Shown in pieces: positions 49,401 through 61,381 of a stretch of DNA of 64,000 nt (the first letter of the stretch is position 1; the number at the start of each line of letters is the position of its first letter). The translations under genes and the position numbers were made by a program. The stretch covers positions 54,903-118,902 of the forward strand of contig CAJNOP010000024.1 in NCBI GenBank assembly GCA_905250075.1, in the 5' to 3' direction. The notes below the pieces were generated by a model that made no database searches, had not been told where the DNA came from, and saw only the letters and a program-made list of their open reading frames with translations. This stretch comes from Rotaria sp. Silwood1. Taxonomy: Eukaryota > Rotifera > Eurotatoria > Philodinida > Philodinidae.

Positions 49401-52101
49401 TTCGTATGAAATCGAATATAGACTATTCAGCCGTACAATAAATGTTTGTATTTCCATGAGAAAATCATAGTGAAATCCTTGGTACTATGAGTTTCACATA
49501 TGTGCCATCTACTTAAAATTCTCATTTTTGTTTAGGAATCGAGTAACTCCAAATAATACAATTGTATATATGATTGTAAAAATAATTGTATTGATATCTC
49601 AACCTGTTCGAATGGAACTTATTTTACGTAAACGTATTGCAACAACTATTGGTAAAACGGAAGGATGGTGGTCTGGAAAAGCAATGAAATATCTTCTTGG
49701 TTATGTAAGATTGATTTAAATTTTCTTACAATCGAAATCGTATATATATATATATTATTTTCCTGTCAATCGTTTTATTAAATATTTAGAAACCATATAA
49801 ACGAACAAGTGTTGTTTATGAAATTGTTTCAAGTATACCAAAATATATTCATGAAATTGAAGATCGAAAAAGTCTTGCATTAGTTGCTGGTTCTGAATGT
49901 CATACACAAAGTTATGTACAAAAATATATTCAATATGCATCAGCTGTTGATTCTCTACTGTTACTTGATAAATTAAGACAAGTAAAATTAATTTGATAAA
50001 ATAAATAATCATAATAGAAAATTATTTTTATTCAATAATTTTTTTGTAGGAAGTTTCATTAGCAGAAAGTTCTGCCAAACAACAAACTATTCGAAAAGCA
50101 ACAAGTGTACCCAATATTGCTAATCAACAAGCAAATACAGTAGGTTTTATTTACATTGTCATACTGATATTCTATACTTTAGATTCTTCGATTTTTCGTA
50201 TCACTCAGATGAATTTGTCATAGGTAGACGTGAAAAAACTAAAAAAATTGGACTTGCACAAGTCTAGTTCTAGATAGATCCCGACGGATTGATCTTGAGT
50301 TCGAAAATTTTGATATTCACGAGCTCCAGTCGTATGAGAATTATGTAAGGTGTGATAGTCATCGAATACAAAAAAATCGGAAAACAATTTTGTATCTTCA
50401 GAGTGAATTTTCAATATCAATTAGAAAATATCATTGAGAGTATTACAGTAAGGTTTGAGTACGGATCTCAACAATGTTAAACAGATTCAATCTCAATCGA
50501 GTCTAATCAAGAATAAGATTTATCCCTGAGTACCGTATTAAAAAGCTCCTCTTTTAATAAAATGTCTGCTAATCACTTTTAAAGAATCCGATCGGTTACT
50601 ATTGTTAGTTATACTGCTAATTATCATATATAATATTAACTCTGTTTTCCTTCAGTGACACTCATGCTTACTTAATGTTGTTGATAATGCAATTAGCCTT
50701 GTATGTAGATGAAAAATGTCATCGAATAGAATAAATATTCTGCTTTTATTTATTGTCTAAATGACATTTCCACAACATTTGCATTATAAAGATTCCTGAT
50801 TGTTATATCAAAATTTTGATGAAAAACTTAAATTTGTTTTCTTACATAGGAAATCTTCTTTGAAAAACAAAATAACTTTGACATAGCTCACGGACAGAAA
50901 TTTCAGTTCTTCCAACTCGGAAGACAAAATCTGTTTGTACTAGATCAAGACGGTCAATTTTGAGATCTATTACATGATAATACTTTCTTAAATTATTGTA
51001 AGAATAATTGCTTTTCTTGAGTATAATTTCATATTCTTTACTATGAAAATAGAAAACATCATCAATAATTGTTTTTGACATAACTTAGTTATCGTATAAT
51101 TTATACATATGATCAATATAAAACCACTTAATTAAACTAAGTTGCTTTTATATAACACATATATATATATATTTAAAACATTGAATATTTTCCCTATAGA
51201 CTCTATCAATAGCACCAATAAATTCTCGTCGAGAAAATGATGATGAACAATCTCCAATGAAAAAATCACCTTCAATACAAAATGACACATCTAATAGACA
51301 AAATCCATTTTATGAAGAAAATAAAATAGCTAAATCATCATTTCTCTATCCAAATAATGATACAACACCATCACAAATAAAAACCATCAATACACCATTT
51401 TCAGCATTTAGTCGTTCGGAACATAATGTTTCAACACCAATGTCAACACATATTGATAATATAAATCATAATGAAAATCAACATTCATATTTTGAATCTA
51501 CAACACCAAGTATGTTATCACGTTCATTATTTATTGAACAAGAACAATTACAACCAGTTCAAACATCAAGTATACGTATACGACATACATTTAATATAGA
51601 TGATCATGAAAATTTAAGTAATAAAAAACAAGATAATGATCAAGCATTATTATCTATAAGTACACTTGAAGAAAAATATTCTATACCAACAACAACAACA
51701 ACAACTCCTCTACGTATTGAATCATCAACATCAAATAATGATCAAATAAGAGAACCAATAATAAAAAAAATTGTTGATATTAATGATGATGAATATCCAA
51801 TTGGTTGTCGTGTTATTGTTAATACTGATCATCATATATTTAATAAAGTTGGTTTTATTCGTTTTGTTGGAAAAACTTATTTCAAAGAAGGAACTTGGTA
51901 TGGAATTGAACTTGAAGAACAAGTTGGTAAATAATAGTGTTTTCTTTTCTTTATTTTTGTTTTTATTTTAATGTTTTTATTTTTTTTTTAGGAAAAAATA
52001 ATGGTTCATTTGGTGGACATGTTTATTTTCAGTGTCCAGATAAACATGGTGTTTTTGTTCGTCGTGATAAACTTCGACGACTAATAGAAAAAACGAATTA
52101 A
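34454..52101 (+). CDS. KIF13B: KIF13B/Khc-73-type kinesin-3 with C-terminal CAP-Gly, 30 exons
   Basis: Plus-end microtubule motor for vesicle transport. Exons: 34454-34531, 34585-34655, 34719-34792, 34849-34941, 35018-35270, 35342-35429, 37502-37636, 37699-37817, 37878-38004, 38094-38420, 38482-38616, 38678-38817, 38874-38983, 43354-43521, 43596-43758, 43819-43981, 44929-45069, 45133-45288, 46909-47145, 47203-47376, 47434-47733, 47805-48051, 48104-48214, 48277-48458, 48513-48562, 49536-49704, 49790-49981, 50050-50139, 51200-51926, 51992-52101. All phases close: 1709 aa (human KIF13B ~1826). Motor domain, residues 1-385: P-loop GQTGSGKS split by intron 4, [34 protein letters not shown]. Then coiled coil, an FHA domain (~475-580, SIGRPDASI), the kinesin-3 stalk ([26 protein letters not shown]) and CAP-Gly at 1630-1705 (GKNNGSFGG). 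The C-terminal CAP-Gly separates KIF13B from KIF13A. Loop L11 is divergent and two residues longer than usual. Introns 6, 13, 16, 18, 25 and 28 are long and repeat-bearing. Confidence 0.97.
35430..37501 (+). other. Long intron 6 of KIF13
   Basis: 2.07 kb between the motor-domain exons. AT-rich, with no open frame, RNA gene or clear repeat that I could define. Confidence 0.5.
39196..39435. repeat. 28-bp tandem repeat array, about 9 diverged units
   Basis: Units follow the pattern GGAACCAAATTTTCTTTTG plus a variable half. GGAACC-like anchors occur at 39202, 39229, 39257, 39285, 39313, 39340, 39368, 39396 and 39424, giving a spacing of 27-28 bp throughout. Units differ by several substitutions, so the array is old. 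Not coding in a convincing frame. Confidence 0.88.
40922..41408. mobile_element. 487-bp TIR element with iterated CCGACA boxes
   Basis: Terminal inverted repeats of ~147 bp (40922-41067 and 41261-41408) flank a 193-bp unique core. Each arm holds about six CCGACA-type boxes, mostly in the forms TTGGCCGACA or TTCGCCGACA, spaced 14-17 bp; inner parts of both arms share TTTCTTGAAAATATTGCGT. The 8-bp sequence TTTTAAAC directly flanks both sides (40914-40921 and 41409-41416), a likely target-site duplication. There is no transposase frame. An 8-bp duplication fits hAT-like mobilisation, but the superfamily is inference. Confidence 0.9.
44510..44740 (+). repeat. Inverted-repeat element B, partial copy in KIF13 intron 16
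   Basis: Contains TCTGTCTCTATGCCAAATTT and AAGTCAAACTTCGAAAATTAG, matching the internal part of the copies at 24940-24985 and 48820-48870. The right arm follows (about 44635-44739, ending GGACTTCTCTC). The left arm was not found, so the copy appears truncated. Confidence 0.65.
45289..46908 (+). other. Long intron 18 of KIF13
   Basis: 1.62 kb, AT-rich, with poly-T runs near 45940 and 46110. It separates two exons of the conserved kinesin-3 stalk. No gene or defined repeat was seen. Confidence 0.5.
48590..49039. mobile_element. Inverted-repeat element B, most complete copy (KIF13 intron 25)
   Basis: About 450 bp with ~115-bp imperfect terminal inverted repeats. The left arm, CGAAGAAAGTCCTC... 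through ATGAGCTATGAATACC, matches the reverse complement of the right arm, CGAAGGAAGCTCTC... through ATGAGCTATGAATACC. The core holds AGATCTATCTCTATGCAAG, shared with the other copies. It starts 27 bp after exon 25. No coding capacity and no clear target duplication. Confidence 0.8.
50250..50565 (+). repeat. Dispersed repeat A, copy 2 (KIF13 intron 28)
   Basis: Matches 23280-23525 in the same orientation (see that entry), sharing AAAAAATCGGAAAA and AGAAAATATCATTGAGA and their order. It ends with AAAAAGCTCCTCTTTT, the inverse of the end of copy 1. Confidence 0.7.
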
Positions 52102-55100
52102 GCTTTTTTTTTTTTTCAAATTCATTTTGTTATTTATTTCCTTTAAACGATCTCTAGTCGTTCTAAGCACGAACATATTCTTTCTTTTTCAAAATATTTA
52201 CTTCATGATCATTAATTATTATTGAATTATAGACACACACTCACACACAAACATATAATACTATTCTCCTCTGTCAGATTATAATCATTCTCGCACACGC
52301 ATATCCCTAATTATTATTATTAATATATTATTGTGTTAATTGTTTGATTAATATATGATAAAAAAAAAAGAAAACTTATGTGTGTGTATAATTTAATTCA
52401 TCCTTGTTTATCTTTCTTCTTCTTTTTTCTTGTTCTTCTGGTTTTCGGTGATATCTGTTGACTTCCACCCTCCTTTACAACGGCATATCTTTCTTTATTT
52501 CTTGTAATGTGAATGTGTCTAATATGATTTTTTTTTTGCATATTTATTAACAAAAATAATATAAAGAAAAAAAAAATTTTGATATTCTAATAAATATTAA
52601 CATGATTATAGAATTCAACCATTTGTGTATATGTTCCGGTCAAGGATAACGTAATGTAACTATCTATATTTGATGAGAATGTCGAACATACATATTTATT
52701 TATAGTACATTTGGTTAAAAGTATCATTTTTTTTCACTGATGAGATTTCTGTCGGCAAATAGTTACATAGATGCATATCTCTATAGATACACATATAGAA
52801 ACTGGAAATGGAACGTCTTTTCTTTTTCTTTATTTCTATCAAACGAAGTGTTGAGTGAGTGGGAGGATTGTGTTAGAATATTCCGTTCATATATACACGA
52901 GTCAATCAATGGTGAATGAAGCAGAAAATTAGATAATGGACTATCTCAAATACTAGCTTATCATGTCTCCTGTCACTTGTTTAGTGAAGCCTACGATATT
53001 CTTTTAGACTATATTACGATTGAAATGTTTTGTCGTTATTGTTATTATTATGATTATTATTATTATCATCATTGCTATTGAATAGCTTAAGGGTGAAATC
53101 AGTTTCGAAAAAAGAGTTTAGAGAAAAAGAGAAGATGATATTTACACATAAATTGAATCAATTGAATTGAATAATCACTGTTACTACTCATGTTTATGTG
53201 AATAGTAAAGAATGAGCATGTATAAGAGAGTGCAAAAGCATAGAATCTCAAGTAAATTAATAATGATTGATGATTTCCTCTCTGTCTTTCTCTTTTTCTT
53301 GACTATACACCATCAAAATCATCATCTTTGCATCGACAGGGCAAGTAATTCTATCTACTTCTGAAGCAAAAAAAATCAATTCATAAGCAAAAAAACGACG
53401 AATCAGTTCATCTACACTAGATTGAACATTATATTTATGAATTAAGCTCTTATTATATATATATATATAGCAGTGTAGGAGGAAAGAGAACTCTAGAGAG
53501 TCAATAGTACGTCAATAGTAGAATTCAATATTGTTTGTAATTTCTCACTCTTCTTTCCTTTACATACAATTATATATATATATACGAATATAATAAAAAT
53601 CTTTCTATGTGATTTTTCAATTATCTTCTTTTTCTTTTTAATATGTTTCTTTTTTCTCATTCATTTCTACTATCCGTAAGTACAAATTATTAATAAACAA
53701 AATCATTTCGATTATTTTTATATTCTTGTATCCTATATATAAACTAAACAGATAGTGATATAAATCAATTTATTCTATTACGACGAGCTAATTATTAAGA
53801 TTTATTAATGAAAAAAATTGACAAATCATTTGTAACCTTTCGATATAAATCATCTCTATAACCTACATTTAAGGACATGTATATATACGATAGTAATGAT
53901 TTATGCCGTTAGTATACATGAGTGCCAGATTTTTTTTATTACAGACTCTTGTATTTGATAGCCAATTCATTGGTGTGATTAGAAAGAAACAGAAATCGCT
54001 CTCAAATGCTTCTTCTAATCAGATACAATAGTTCAACATTGATGTGAATATTTTTCCCCAAAGGAAACACGTTTGCTTTTTGTTTGCGTGGAAGAGTACT
54101 ACCAATAACACCATCACTAAGACTAACACTAACGCCACCACAATAGCAGTCGTCATCAGGATCACATGAAACACTAACAAAAACATAGAAGAAAAGAAGG
54201 AAAAAGAAAGAGAGTTATAGAAGGCAAAATCTTCTTTCTCTATGTCTTTGCTTCTCATTCTTTCATTCTTATTCTTCTTTCTAGCGGTAAAGAAACGATA
54301 AGAAAAACTCAAAGCAGTTATAGCTGTAACAGCAGTAATGGCAGGAAAAGTCGAAGTTTCCTTTGTATAGATATATATATGTGTATGTGTATGTGCTGGA
54401 AAGAGAGTAGAGCAAAAAAACACGATGATGAAAAGAAACGAAGAAGAAGGAGAAGAAGCAACACGGTACATTTTCTTTTCTATCCATTCAACGTCCAACT
54501 GGGCTGTTCTTCTCGAGCCTCAAGCAACATCCCTCATTATTATTGTGATTATCGTGTTCGAGCTATGTTACTGCTAGACACACACGCACACACAAACACA
54601 TTGGCACGCATGAGAGAAAAGAAGAAAAAGCGAAATAGAGAGAGACAGAGAGAAAGAGAAAATATGCACACTTGATAGTATTGAAAACAAAAATCGACAA
54701 CAACAACAACAACAACAACACAAAATAATCTCAAGCTCGAGTACAAAATTGATACTCTTTATTTATTTTTTCAGGTAGTTAGCTTAATTTTGTTCTTTCT
54801 TTATTATTCGTTAATTATTTTATTTTGAGTCATATATTTCTTAAGTAATTGCATCATATACGGGTCTTAGAATCGACATGAAAAAAGAAACAGTTTGAAA
54901 GCCGAAAACAGGTGCAGACATCAGCATGATTCCGGCCAATGAAGACGAAACATGTTGTATATGGGTACAGCCGGAAATTAGAAAAAAAATATTGTCTTGC
55001 AAATCTTTGGACTGTAGCAATCTGAATGAGTCGATGAATGAATGAATGAATGAATAGTCGCTTTTGTGCGCTTGTATATAACTGTGAATGGAACGCTAAT

Positions 55101-56649
55101 AGAATATCGATGTGACAGTAGTTGTATGGTGCAGAAAAAAAGCAGTAATTATAAATAAAAATAGTAGTTAAGATGCATAATCAATAAATGTAAATGGTAT
55201 TCGAAGACGTATGATGATGACAAGATATTGAAAAATCAACTGATAATAACAAAAAATAACCGATTAATAGAAGTCAAGAAACTATGTGATGAGTGTGTCA
55301 CTCACGAACTAAATCAATATCCGTCATAATCATCATTCCATAGATAGTTTTTTTTGCAAACACATTATTATTTCTTTTTTTTTGTTATTTCTATTTTCTA
55401 ACGCGTCGGGTGTCTTCTAATTAAACTGTTGCCTTTCGAGCCATAATATCTGATGAAGAAATATATATATATATATATATCTGCGTGTGAGAATGCAGAG
55501 AAACACACATACCAACATGCGCAGAAGGGAAACATGAAGACGATTCATTGAGAATAAAGATAAAAAAGACAAACTAAATTTTTGCTATCTTATCTTATAT
55601 TACTTTCATCATTGAATTGAATATTCGACAACACTGACATCATTCTAGACATATTTTTATTTCCACATTTGGTATCAAGCAATGAATAATCATCATTTAT
55701 ACACATATATCTCATCACTGGTAATCATTAAGCACACCATTTGGAAGCATTTGTTGCCTGGTTAGCTTATGTACAAATCGAAGATTTAGTTATTTATATA
55801 CTTTTTACAATATTCATTTAATTATTAAAGTATACATAAGTTATGATCTCTGCTCAATAGCAGTAACAACAACAATTTATTGGACGACACCCAGATACAG
55901 TTTGATGTCATGAAACGAATAACCAGATGGTTTCCATATGAGATTGGTGAAGAAATATACATAAAGAATATAAAACATACTCAACGTTTGGCCTTTTCAA
56001 GTAAACTTTGACATTTGAAGGACATGAAAGACGAGTGTCTAAGCTATTCCTTTGGGATAAACTCATTTCTTTGCCTACCTTCTTCCTGGCTTTTCCTTCT
56101 CGTTTTTCTTCTCCTTTCTTTTTCTTCTTCTTCTTCTTCTTCTTCTTCTGTTTCTTCTTCTTTTTGCTCTCTTGTCTTTGTATGCTCTGTGACTTTCAAC
56201 GAGAGTCTTGTCGTGTAATGTCTCATACAAAATCATGTAGAGCATCAAATTAGTCGATGACGCTGCCACACAGCAGTTACAGGAAAACGAGAAACAAGAA
56301 AGAGAGATGAGCAGTAGCACAATAGTTGTATTTGCACATATCTAGACAAAAAAAAGAATACGAGACAAGAAACGAAAGGCGATCTCAAACATTTCTATTT
56401 GAATGTATTCATGAGCAGCTACATGTTAATATATTAATTAAAGTACAAATTTTGTTTCTATTTTTTTCTTCTTCTTCTTCTTCTTCTTCTTCTTCTTCTG
56501 ATTTTAGATGACTTGAATAATAAAGAGATCTTATTTTTTATTTATTACAATAATAAAAATAACAACGGAGTCTGGTGTGTTGAATAAATAAAATGTCAAG
56601 TTTTCGATAATCGAGCGAGCTATGACAGGCATTTGGCCGCCGATCATCC
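52102..56649. other. 4.5-kb simple-sequence-rich intergenic region, KIF13 to DGK
   Basis: Holds the KIF13 3' UTR and the DGK promoter/5' UTR. Dominated by purine/pyrimidine runs and microsatellites (separate entry). Open frames near 54019-54498 and 56008-56253 come from these biased tracts and look spurious. An AG preceded by T-rich sequence near 54774 could be a 5' UTR splice site. No coding gene is supported. Confidence 0.5.
54697..56499. repeat. Cluster of microsatellites
   Basis: (ACA)n at about 54697-54721, (TGAA)n at 55034-55055, (AT)n at 55460-55480, (TTC)n at 56121-56161 and again at 56467-56499. Similar purine-rich tracts lie at 54410-54460 and 54610-54660. All are short and interrupted by ordinary AT-rich DNA. 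Confidence 0.85.
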
Positions 56650-59600
56650 ATGAATCGATTTGATTGGAATAAACTTTCACCCGACGAATTCGAACGTCTA
56701 CAAGAATATATTTCATGTAAGTTATTAATACACAACATTCTTTATTATTCAATATGTATATTTTCAAACGATGACAAACCATACTTTCAACCATCATCTA
56801 TTAATATGTTTAAAATGAGTATAAATATCTTTTTTATTTATCTATTAAGATGCACCCAAGAAAGTAAAAGATGTTGTTGCCATTCTTCAACAAGATTCCA
56901 CCTGGCTAGCTCATAGATATGATGAGGTATAGTAGTCTTGTTTTCTTGTTGTTAATTAGAAATATTTTGTCTTATTGTTTGTTTTCAATTAGCAACTTGA
57001 TTATCAAGGTTTTCGACAATTTCTTGAATTACTCTTTGACAATTCTGATATACCAGAAGATCTATGTCGACACTTATTTTTATCATTCATCAAAAAACCT
57101 GCTGTTATCGTATCGACCGATACATCATCGACCATTGGTATTCTTCCTATTGTTACTGCAGCAATACCACCAACTACAGTAACAACTATATCAACTTGTC
57201 CATCATCAACATCAACAACAATTACATCAACTATAACATCAAATCGTACATTTGAAATTGTCGATAAATTACCAAGTTTTTCATTTTTACCTGACAAATT
57301 TTTCCGACCACGACGAGGTCTTACTAATTTTAATGATGATACCGGTACAGGTATATCAAATGATTCAAAAACTCGAACTGGTAAAATAAAATCAAATAAA
57401 TTTTTTTTTTTGCAATATTTATTTCATCAATTAAATATAATTTATAGGTGTATGTCGTACTGGAAAAGAACGTCTTTTGCATCGAGGTAATTCACATGAT
57501 CAACATCCTGAATCACCAGAAAATTCTCGACAATCATCAAGAAAATCTAATCCTTCTATTCATTCCATCCATTCATTACACAATAATGGTAAGAAAAAAA
57601 AATTATTTAAATATATATAAAATCTGTTTAAAAAAAACAATAAAAAAATTAATTTAGCTATATCAGCTGTTCCTAGTGCTGATGATCCTTGGGTATTTCG
57701 TACATCTCTATCACAATTATTAAATAAAATATCTGGTAATGATCCAACACGTGATGTTCATCATCACCATCATCATCATCATCATCATCATTTACCATTT
57801 CATTCTCATCATCATTCAAATGCACAACAAGCAGCTATGATTCAATCACAACAAGAAATTGATATACATACAGCACGAATTCAATTCAAGGATATTATTT
57901 GTTATTTTTCATTACTTGAAGGTGGTACACCAGAACAAAAACTTGAATGTAAATATCAATAAAACGAAGAAAGAAAAAGACAATCATTTCTATCCGTAAT
58001 TATGTTATTTTTCTTTTTTTTCTTTTAGTTATGTTCATGTTGTATGATGAGGACAGTAATGGAATACTTGATAAACAGGTTTCAAAATAAATCTCTAAGA
58101 AAAAAAAATGAAATAATGAAATTACTTTATATATATATATATATGTAGGAAACGGATTCAATCGTTAATCAAATGATGAATGTTGCTGAATATCTAGGTT
58201 GGGATGTATCAGAATTACGACCAGTAATATTTAATAAAATTCATCATTGTTAAACATATCTATATATCTATAATTTATTTCTGATTAGATTCTCGAAGCG
58301 ATGATGAAGGAAATCGATTATGACAATGATGGTGCTGTTACGTTAGAAGAATGGAAACGAGGTGGATTAACAACCGTACCTCTACTTGTTTTACTAGGAC
58401 TTGATTCAGTATGTATTTTATTTTTGGTTTTTTTTTCTTAAGAAAAAAAAAGAAGAACAAAACAATCGAAAAGATTATTATTTATTTATTTGTTTTAATA
58501 TAGAATGTGAAAGATGATGGAACACATTCGTGGAGATTAAAACATTTTAATAAACCTGCTTATTGTAATCTTTGTTTAACAATGTTAGTTGGCTTGGGAA
58601 AACAAGGTTTATGTTGTACATGTAAATTGATATTTTTTTTTTTTTTTATTAAATTTTAATTAAACCAAATATATATATATAAATTCATTTATTTTAGTTT
58701 GTCGATATGTTGTACATGAACGATGTGCTAATCGAGCACCATCTAATTGTATATCGACATATGCTAAAGCACGTAAAGTTGATACAACTATGTTACATCA
58801 TTGGATTGAAGGAAATTGTCCTGGAAGGTATTTAACAAAAAACAAATTTCTTTTTGTTTGTTTTATTTTTGTATTTTACAAAAAATCAAAGATGTGATCG
58901 ATGTAAAAAATCAATTAAAACATATAATGGTATAACAGGTCTTCATTGTCGTTGGTGTCAAATGACTTTACATAATAAATGTGCGTCACAATTAAAACCT
59001 GAATGTACATTAGGCCCAAATCGTGATCATATTATACCACCATCATGCATTTGTCCAGCTGTTTTGGTATAAAAATGAAAGAAAAAACAAAACAAACTAT
59101 TTAAATATATTTATATAATTTAGGAACGACCAAAAATACCACGAACTGGAAATGGTCTTAAACCAGAAGAATCATGTGTTGAAGGATCAATACAATCATT
59201 TCAAATAAATCCATTACCAAGTACACATCCATTATTGATTTTTATTAATCCCAAATCGGGTGGTAAACAAGGAGAACGGTGATTATAATTAAGATTCTTT
59301 TTTTTTAAAAGAAATATATATTTATTTTGATATCAGAATTATGCGAAAATTTCAATTTTTATTAAATCCTCGTCAAGTTTTTAATCTTACAAAAACTGGA
59401 CCAATGCCTGGGTAAATTCCATCATAATAAAATCTTTAATATCATCATATTTATTTTCTTTTTTTTGTGTTTTAAATAGATTACAATTTTTTAAAGATCT
59501 AGAAGATTTTCGTGTTCTTTGTTGTGGTGGTGATGGTACAGGTAAAAATGAAATAATAAGTTTTATTTTTGAAACAAAAAAGAAAAAAGAAAAAACATAA

Positions 59601-60926
59601 TTTTTTTGTTATTTTGTCTAGTTGGTTGGGTACTTGATGTTATGGATAGAGTACCACTTCGTCGTCGAGCACCAGTTGCTGTTCTACCATTAGGTACAGG
59701 AAATGATTTAGCTCGATGTTTAGCATGGGGTGGTGGTTATGAAAATGAAAGTTTAAATAAAATACTTAAAAAAATTTCACAAGCACCGGTGATCATGCTC
59801 GATCGATGGCAAATTGAATTTAGTACACGAACAGATACAGACGAAAAAGGCGATGATATTCCATATAATATAATTAATAATTATTTTTCTATCGGTGTTG
59901 TAAGTATTTCGATTAAATTAAACAAAAAACTAATAATATATTTTTGTTCTTTTTTCATTTGAATATTTAGGATGCTTCCATTGCTCATCGATTTCATTTA
60001 ATGCGTGAAAAACATCCAGAAAAATTTAGTAGCAGGTAAGAAAATTTTTTATTTAAAAATCTATTTTATTTAAATTATATTTTGTTTTTTTTTTTTAATT
60101 TCAATAGAATGAAAAATAGATTATGGTATCTAGAATTTGGTACATCAGAAGCTATTTTTTCTACATGTAAAAATTTACATGAAGATATTGATATAATGGT
60201 AAATAGAAAAAACATAAAATAAAGTAATATTTATTAATTATAAAAATATATATTTAGTGTGATGGTGTTTCTTTGGATTTATCAAATGGACCATCTTTAG
60301 AAGGCATCGCATTATTAAATATTCCAAGTATTTACGGTGGAATATCTTTATGGGGTGAAGGACATAGACATAAAAATCGTAAAACTCCATTAAAATTACA
60401 ACGTAAAGATTCGTATGTTGAATTTTTAAGAAATTTTTATTATTAATATCATGTATACATATATATATATATTTATTATTTGAAGTGAATACTCTACGAG
60501 TTCAACGTCAGATATAGCATTTGTTTTACAAGGTAAATTGATTTAAATATTAAAAAATAAGCAAAATTGTTGTGTTTTTTCTAAAGATATTGGCGACAAA
60601 TTAATTGAAGTTGTTGGTGTACAATCAGCTATTCATGCGGGTTCTATTTATGCTGGTGTTCGATCAAGTGCTAAACGACTTGGTCAATGTTCATCAGTGG
60701 TTATCAGGTAAAAAAGCAGCAAAAAGAAAAGTTATTATATGTTTTATTTAATAAATTTATTTTAAAAAAATCTAGAACTCGCAAAAGTTTCCCGATGCAA
60801 ATCGATGGTGAACCTTGGCTTCAACCACCATGTACGATTTCAATAACACATAAAAATCAAGTTCCGATGTTAATGGCACCACGAAAAGAACGTAAAAATA
60901 GTTTATGGCGTTTATTTAAAAAATAA
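56650..60926 (+). CDS. DGKB: Type I diacylglycerol kinase, DGK-beta-like, 21 exons
   Basis: Phosphorylates diacylglycerol to phosphatidic acid at membranes, under Ca2+ control. Exons: 56650-56716, 56850-56926, 56993-57380, 57448-57588, 57658-57948, 58029-58078, 58149-58223, 58289-58408, 58504-58621, 58698-58827, 58892-59066, 59124-59278, 59337-59411, 59480-59541, 59622-59899, 59971-60035, 60108-60198, 60258-60412, 60486-60532, 60587-60707, 60776-60926; phases close to 943 aa (human DGKB ~804). Order: RVH domain ([15 protein letters not shown]), Thr/Ser-rich linker, an 11-His tract (~259-269), two EF-hands ([26 protein letters not shown]), two C1 zinc domains ([23 protein letters not shown]), the catalytic domain ([38 protein letters not shown]) and the accessory domain ([29 protein letters not shown]). 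All catalytic and Ca2+-binding residues are present. DGK-beta fits best among alpha/beta/gamma. Its extra length is mostly in the linker. Confidence 0.97.
57757..57791 (+). repeat. CAT/CAC repeat encoding a polyhistidine tract
   Basis: A trinucleotide run inside DGK exon 5 giving 11 consecutive His, followed shortly by HSHHH. It lies between the RVH and EF-hand regions, where the family is variable, so it probably arose by slippage. Confidence 0.9.
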
Positions 60927-61381
60927 AAGTCGGGAAAACTGTGATAATCGAATTATGATAAACCTAACACACACCATATTAAAACATCTGTTTTCTTCCT
61001 TTTTGTTTTTTTCATCATATTCTTTTTCTAAACAGTGATGTTTCTAGTCTGATAGATATTATTCTCCATCATGTCAATGTGTGTGTGACATTCTATGAAT
61101 ATTTTGCCTATTAAGAGTACATCAGAATTGTACGTGTATGTCAGACGAAATTTAGCAATTGTTAGTCTTGATATTGATAGTGGTGTTTTATTTTATTCTT
61201 CTTATGTCCTATGATCACCGCCTTATAGTGTATTTCTTGTGTTTTCTACGATGGTATATATCTAATTATATATGTATCTTGTATTACTACATTTTTATTT
61301 CAAAGGCGTACACACATAGGCACAGAAAGAAAGAGAGAGAAAGAAAGAGTGACATTGAATAAAATGAGAATTAAATTAATG
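60927..61381. other. Convergent 3' intergenic region, DGK and Cys-loop receptor
   Basis: 455 bp between stop codons; contains both 3' UTRs. An AGAAAG purine run lies near 61325-61350 and a GAATAAAATG hexamer region near 61357. No gene was seen. Confidence 0.5.

Noticed and set aside
54019..54498. 159-codon minus-strand frame with hydrophobic C-terminal part
   Set aside because: It runs through purine/pyrimidine-biased microsatellite DNA, overlaps other similar frames and has low-complexity composition; no family resemblance.
56008..56320. Several overlapping frames on both strands
   Set aside because: All derive from the (TTC)n tract, giving poly-Ser, poly-Phe or poly-Glu depending on frame.
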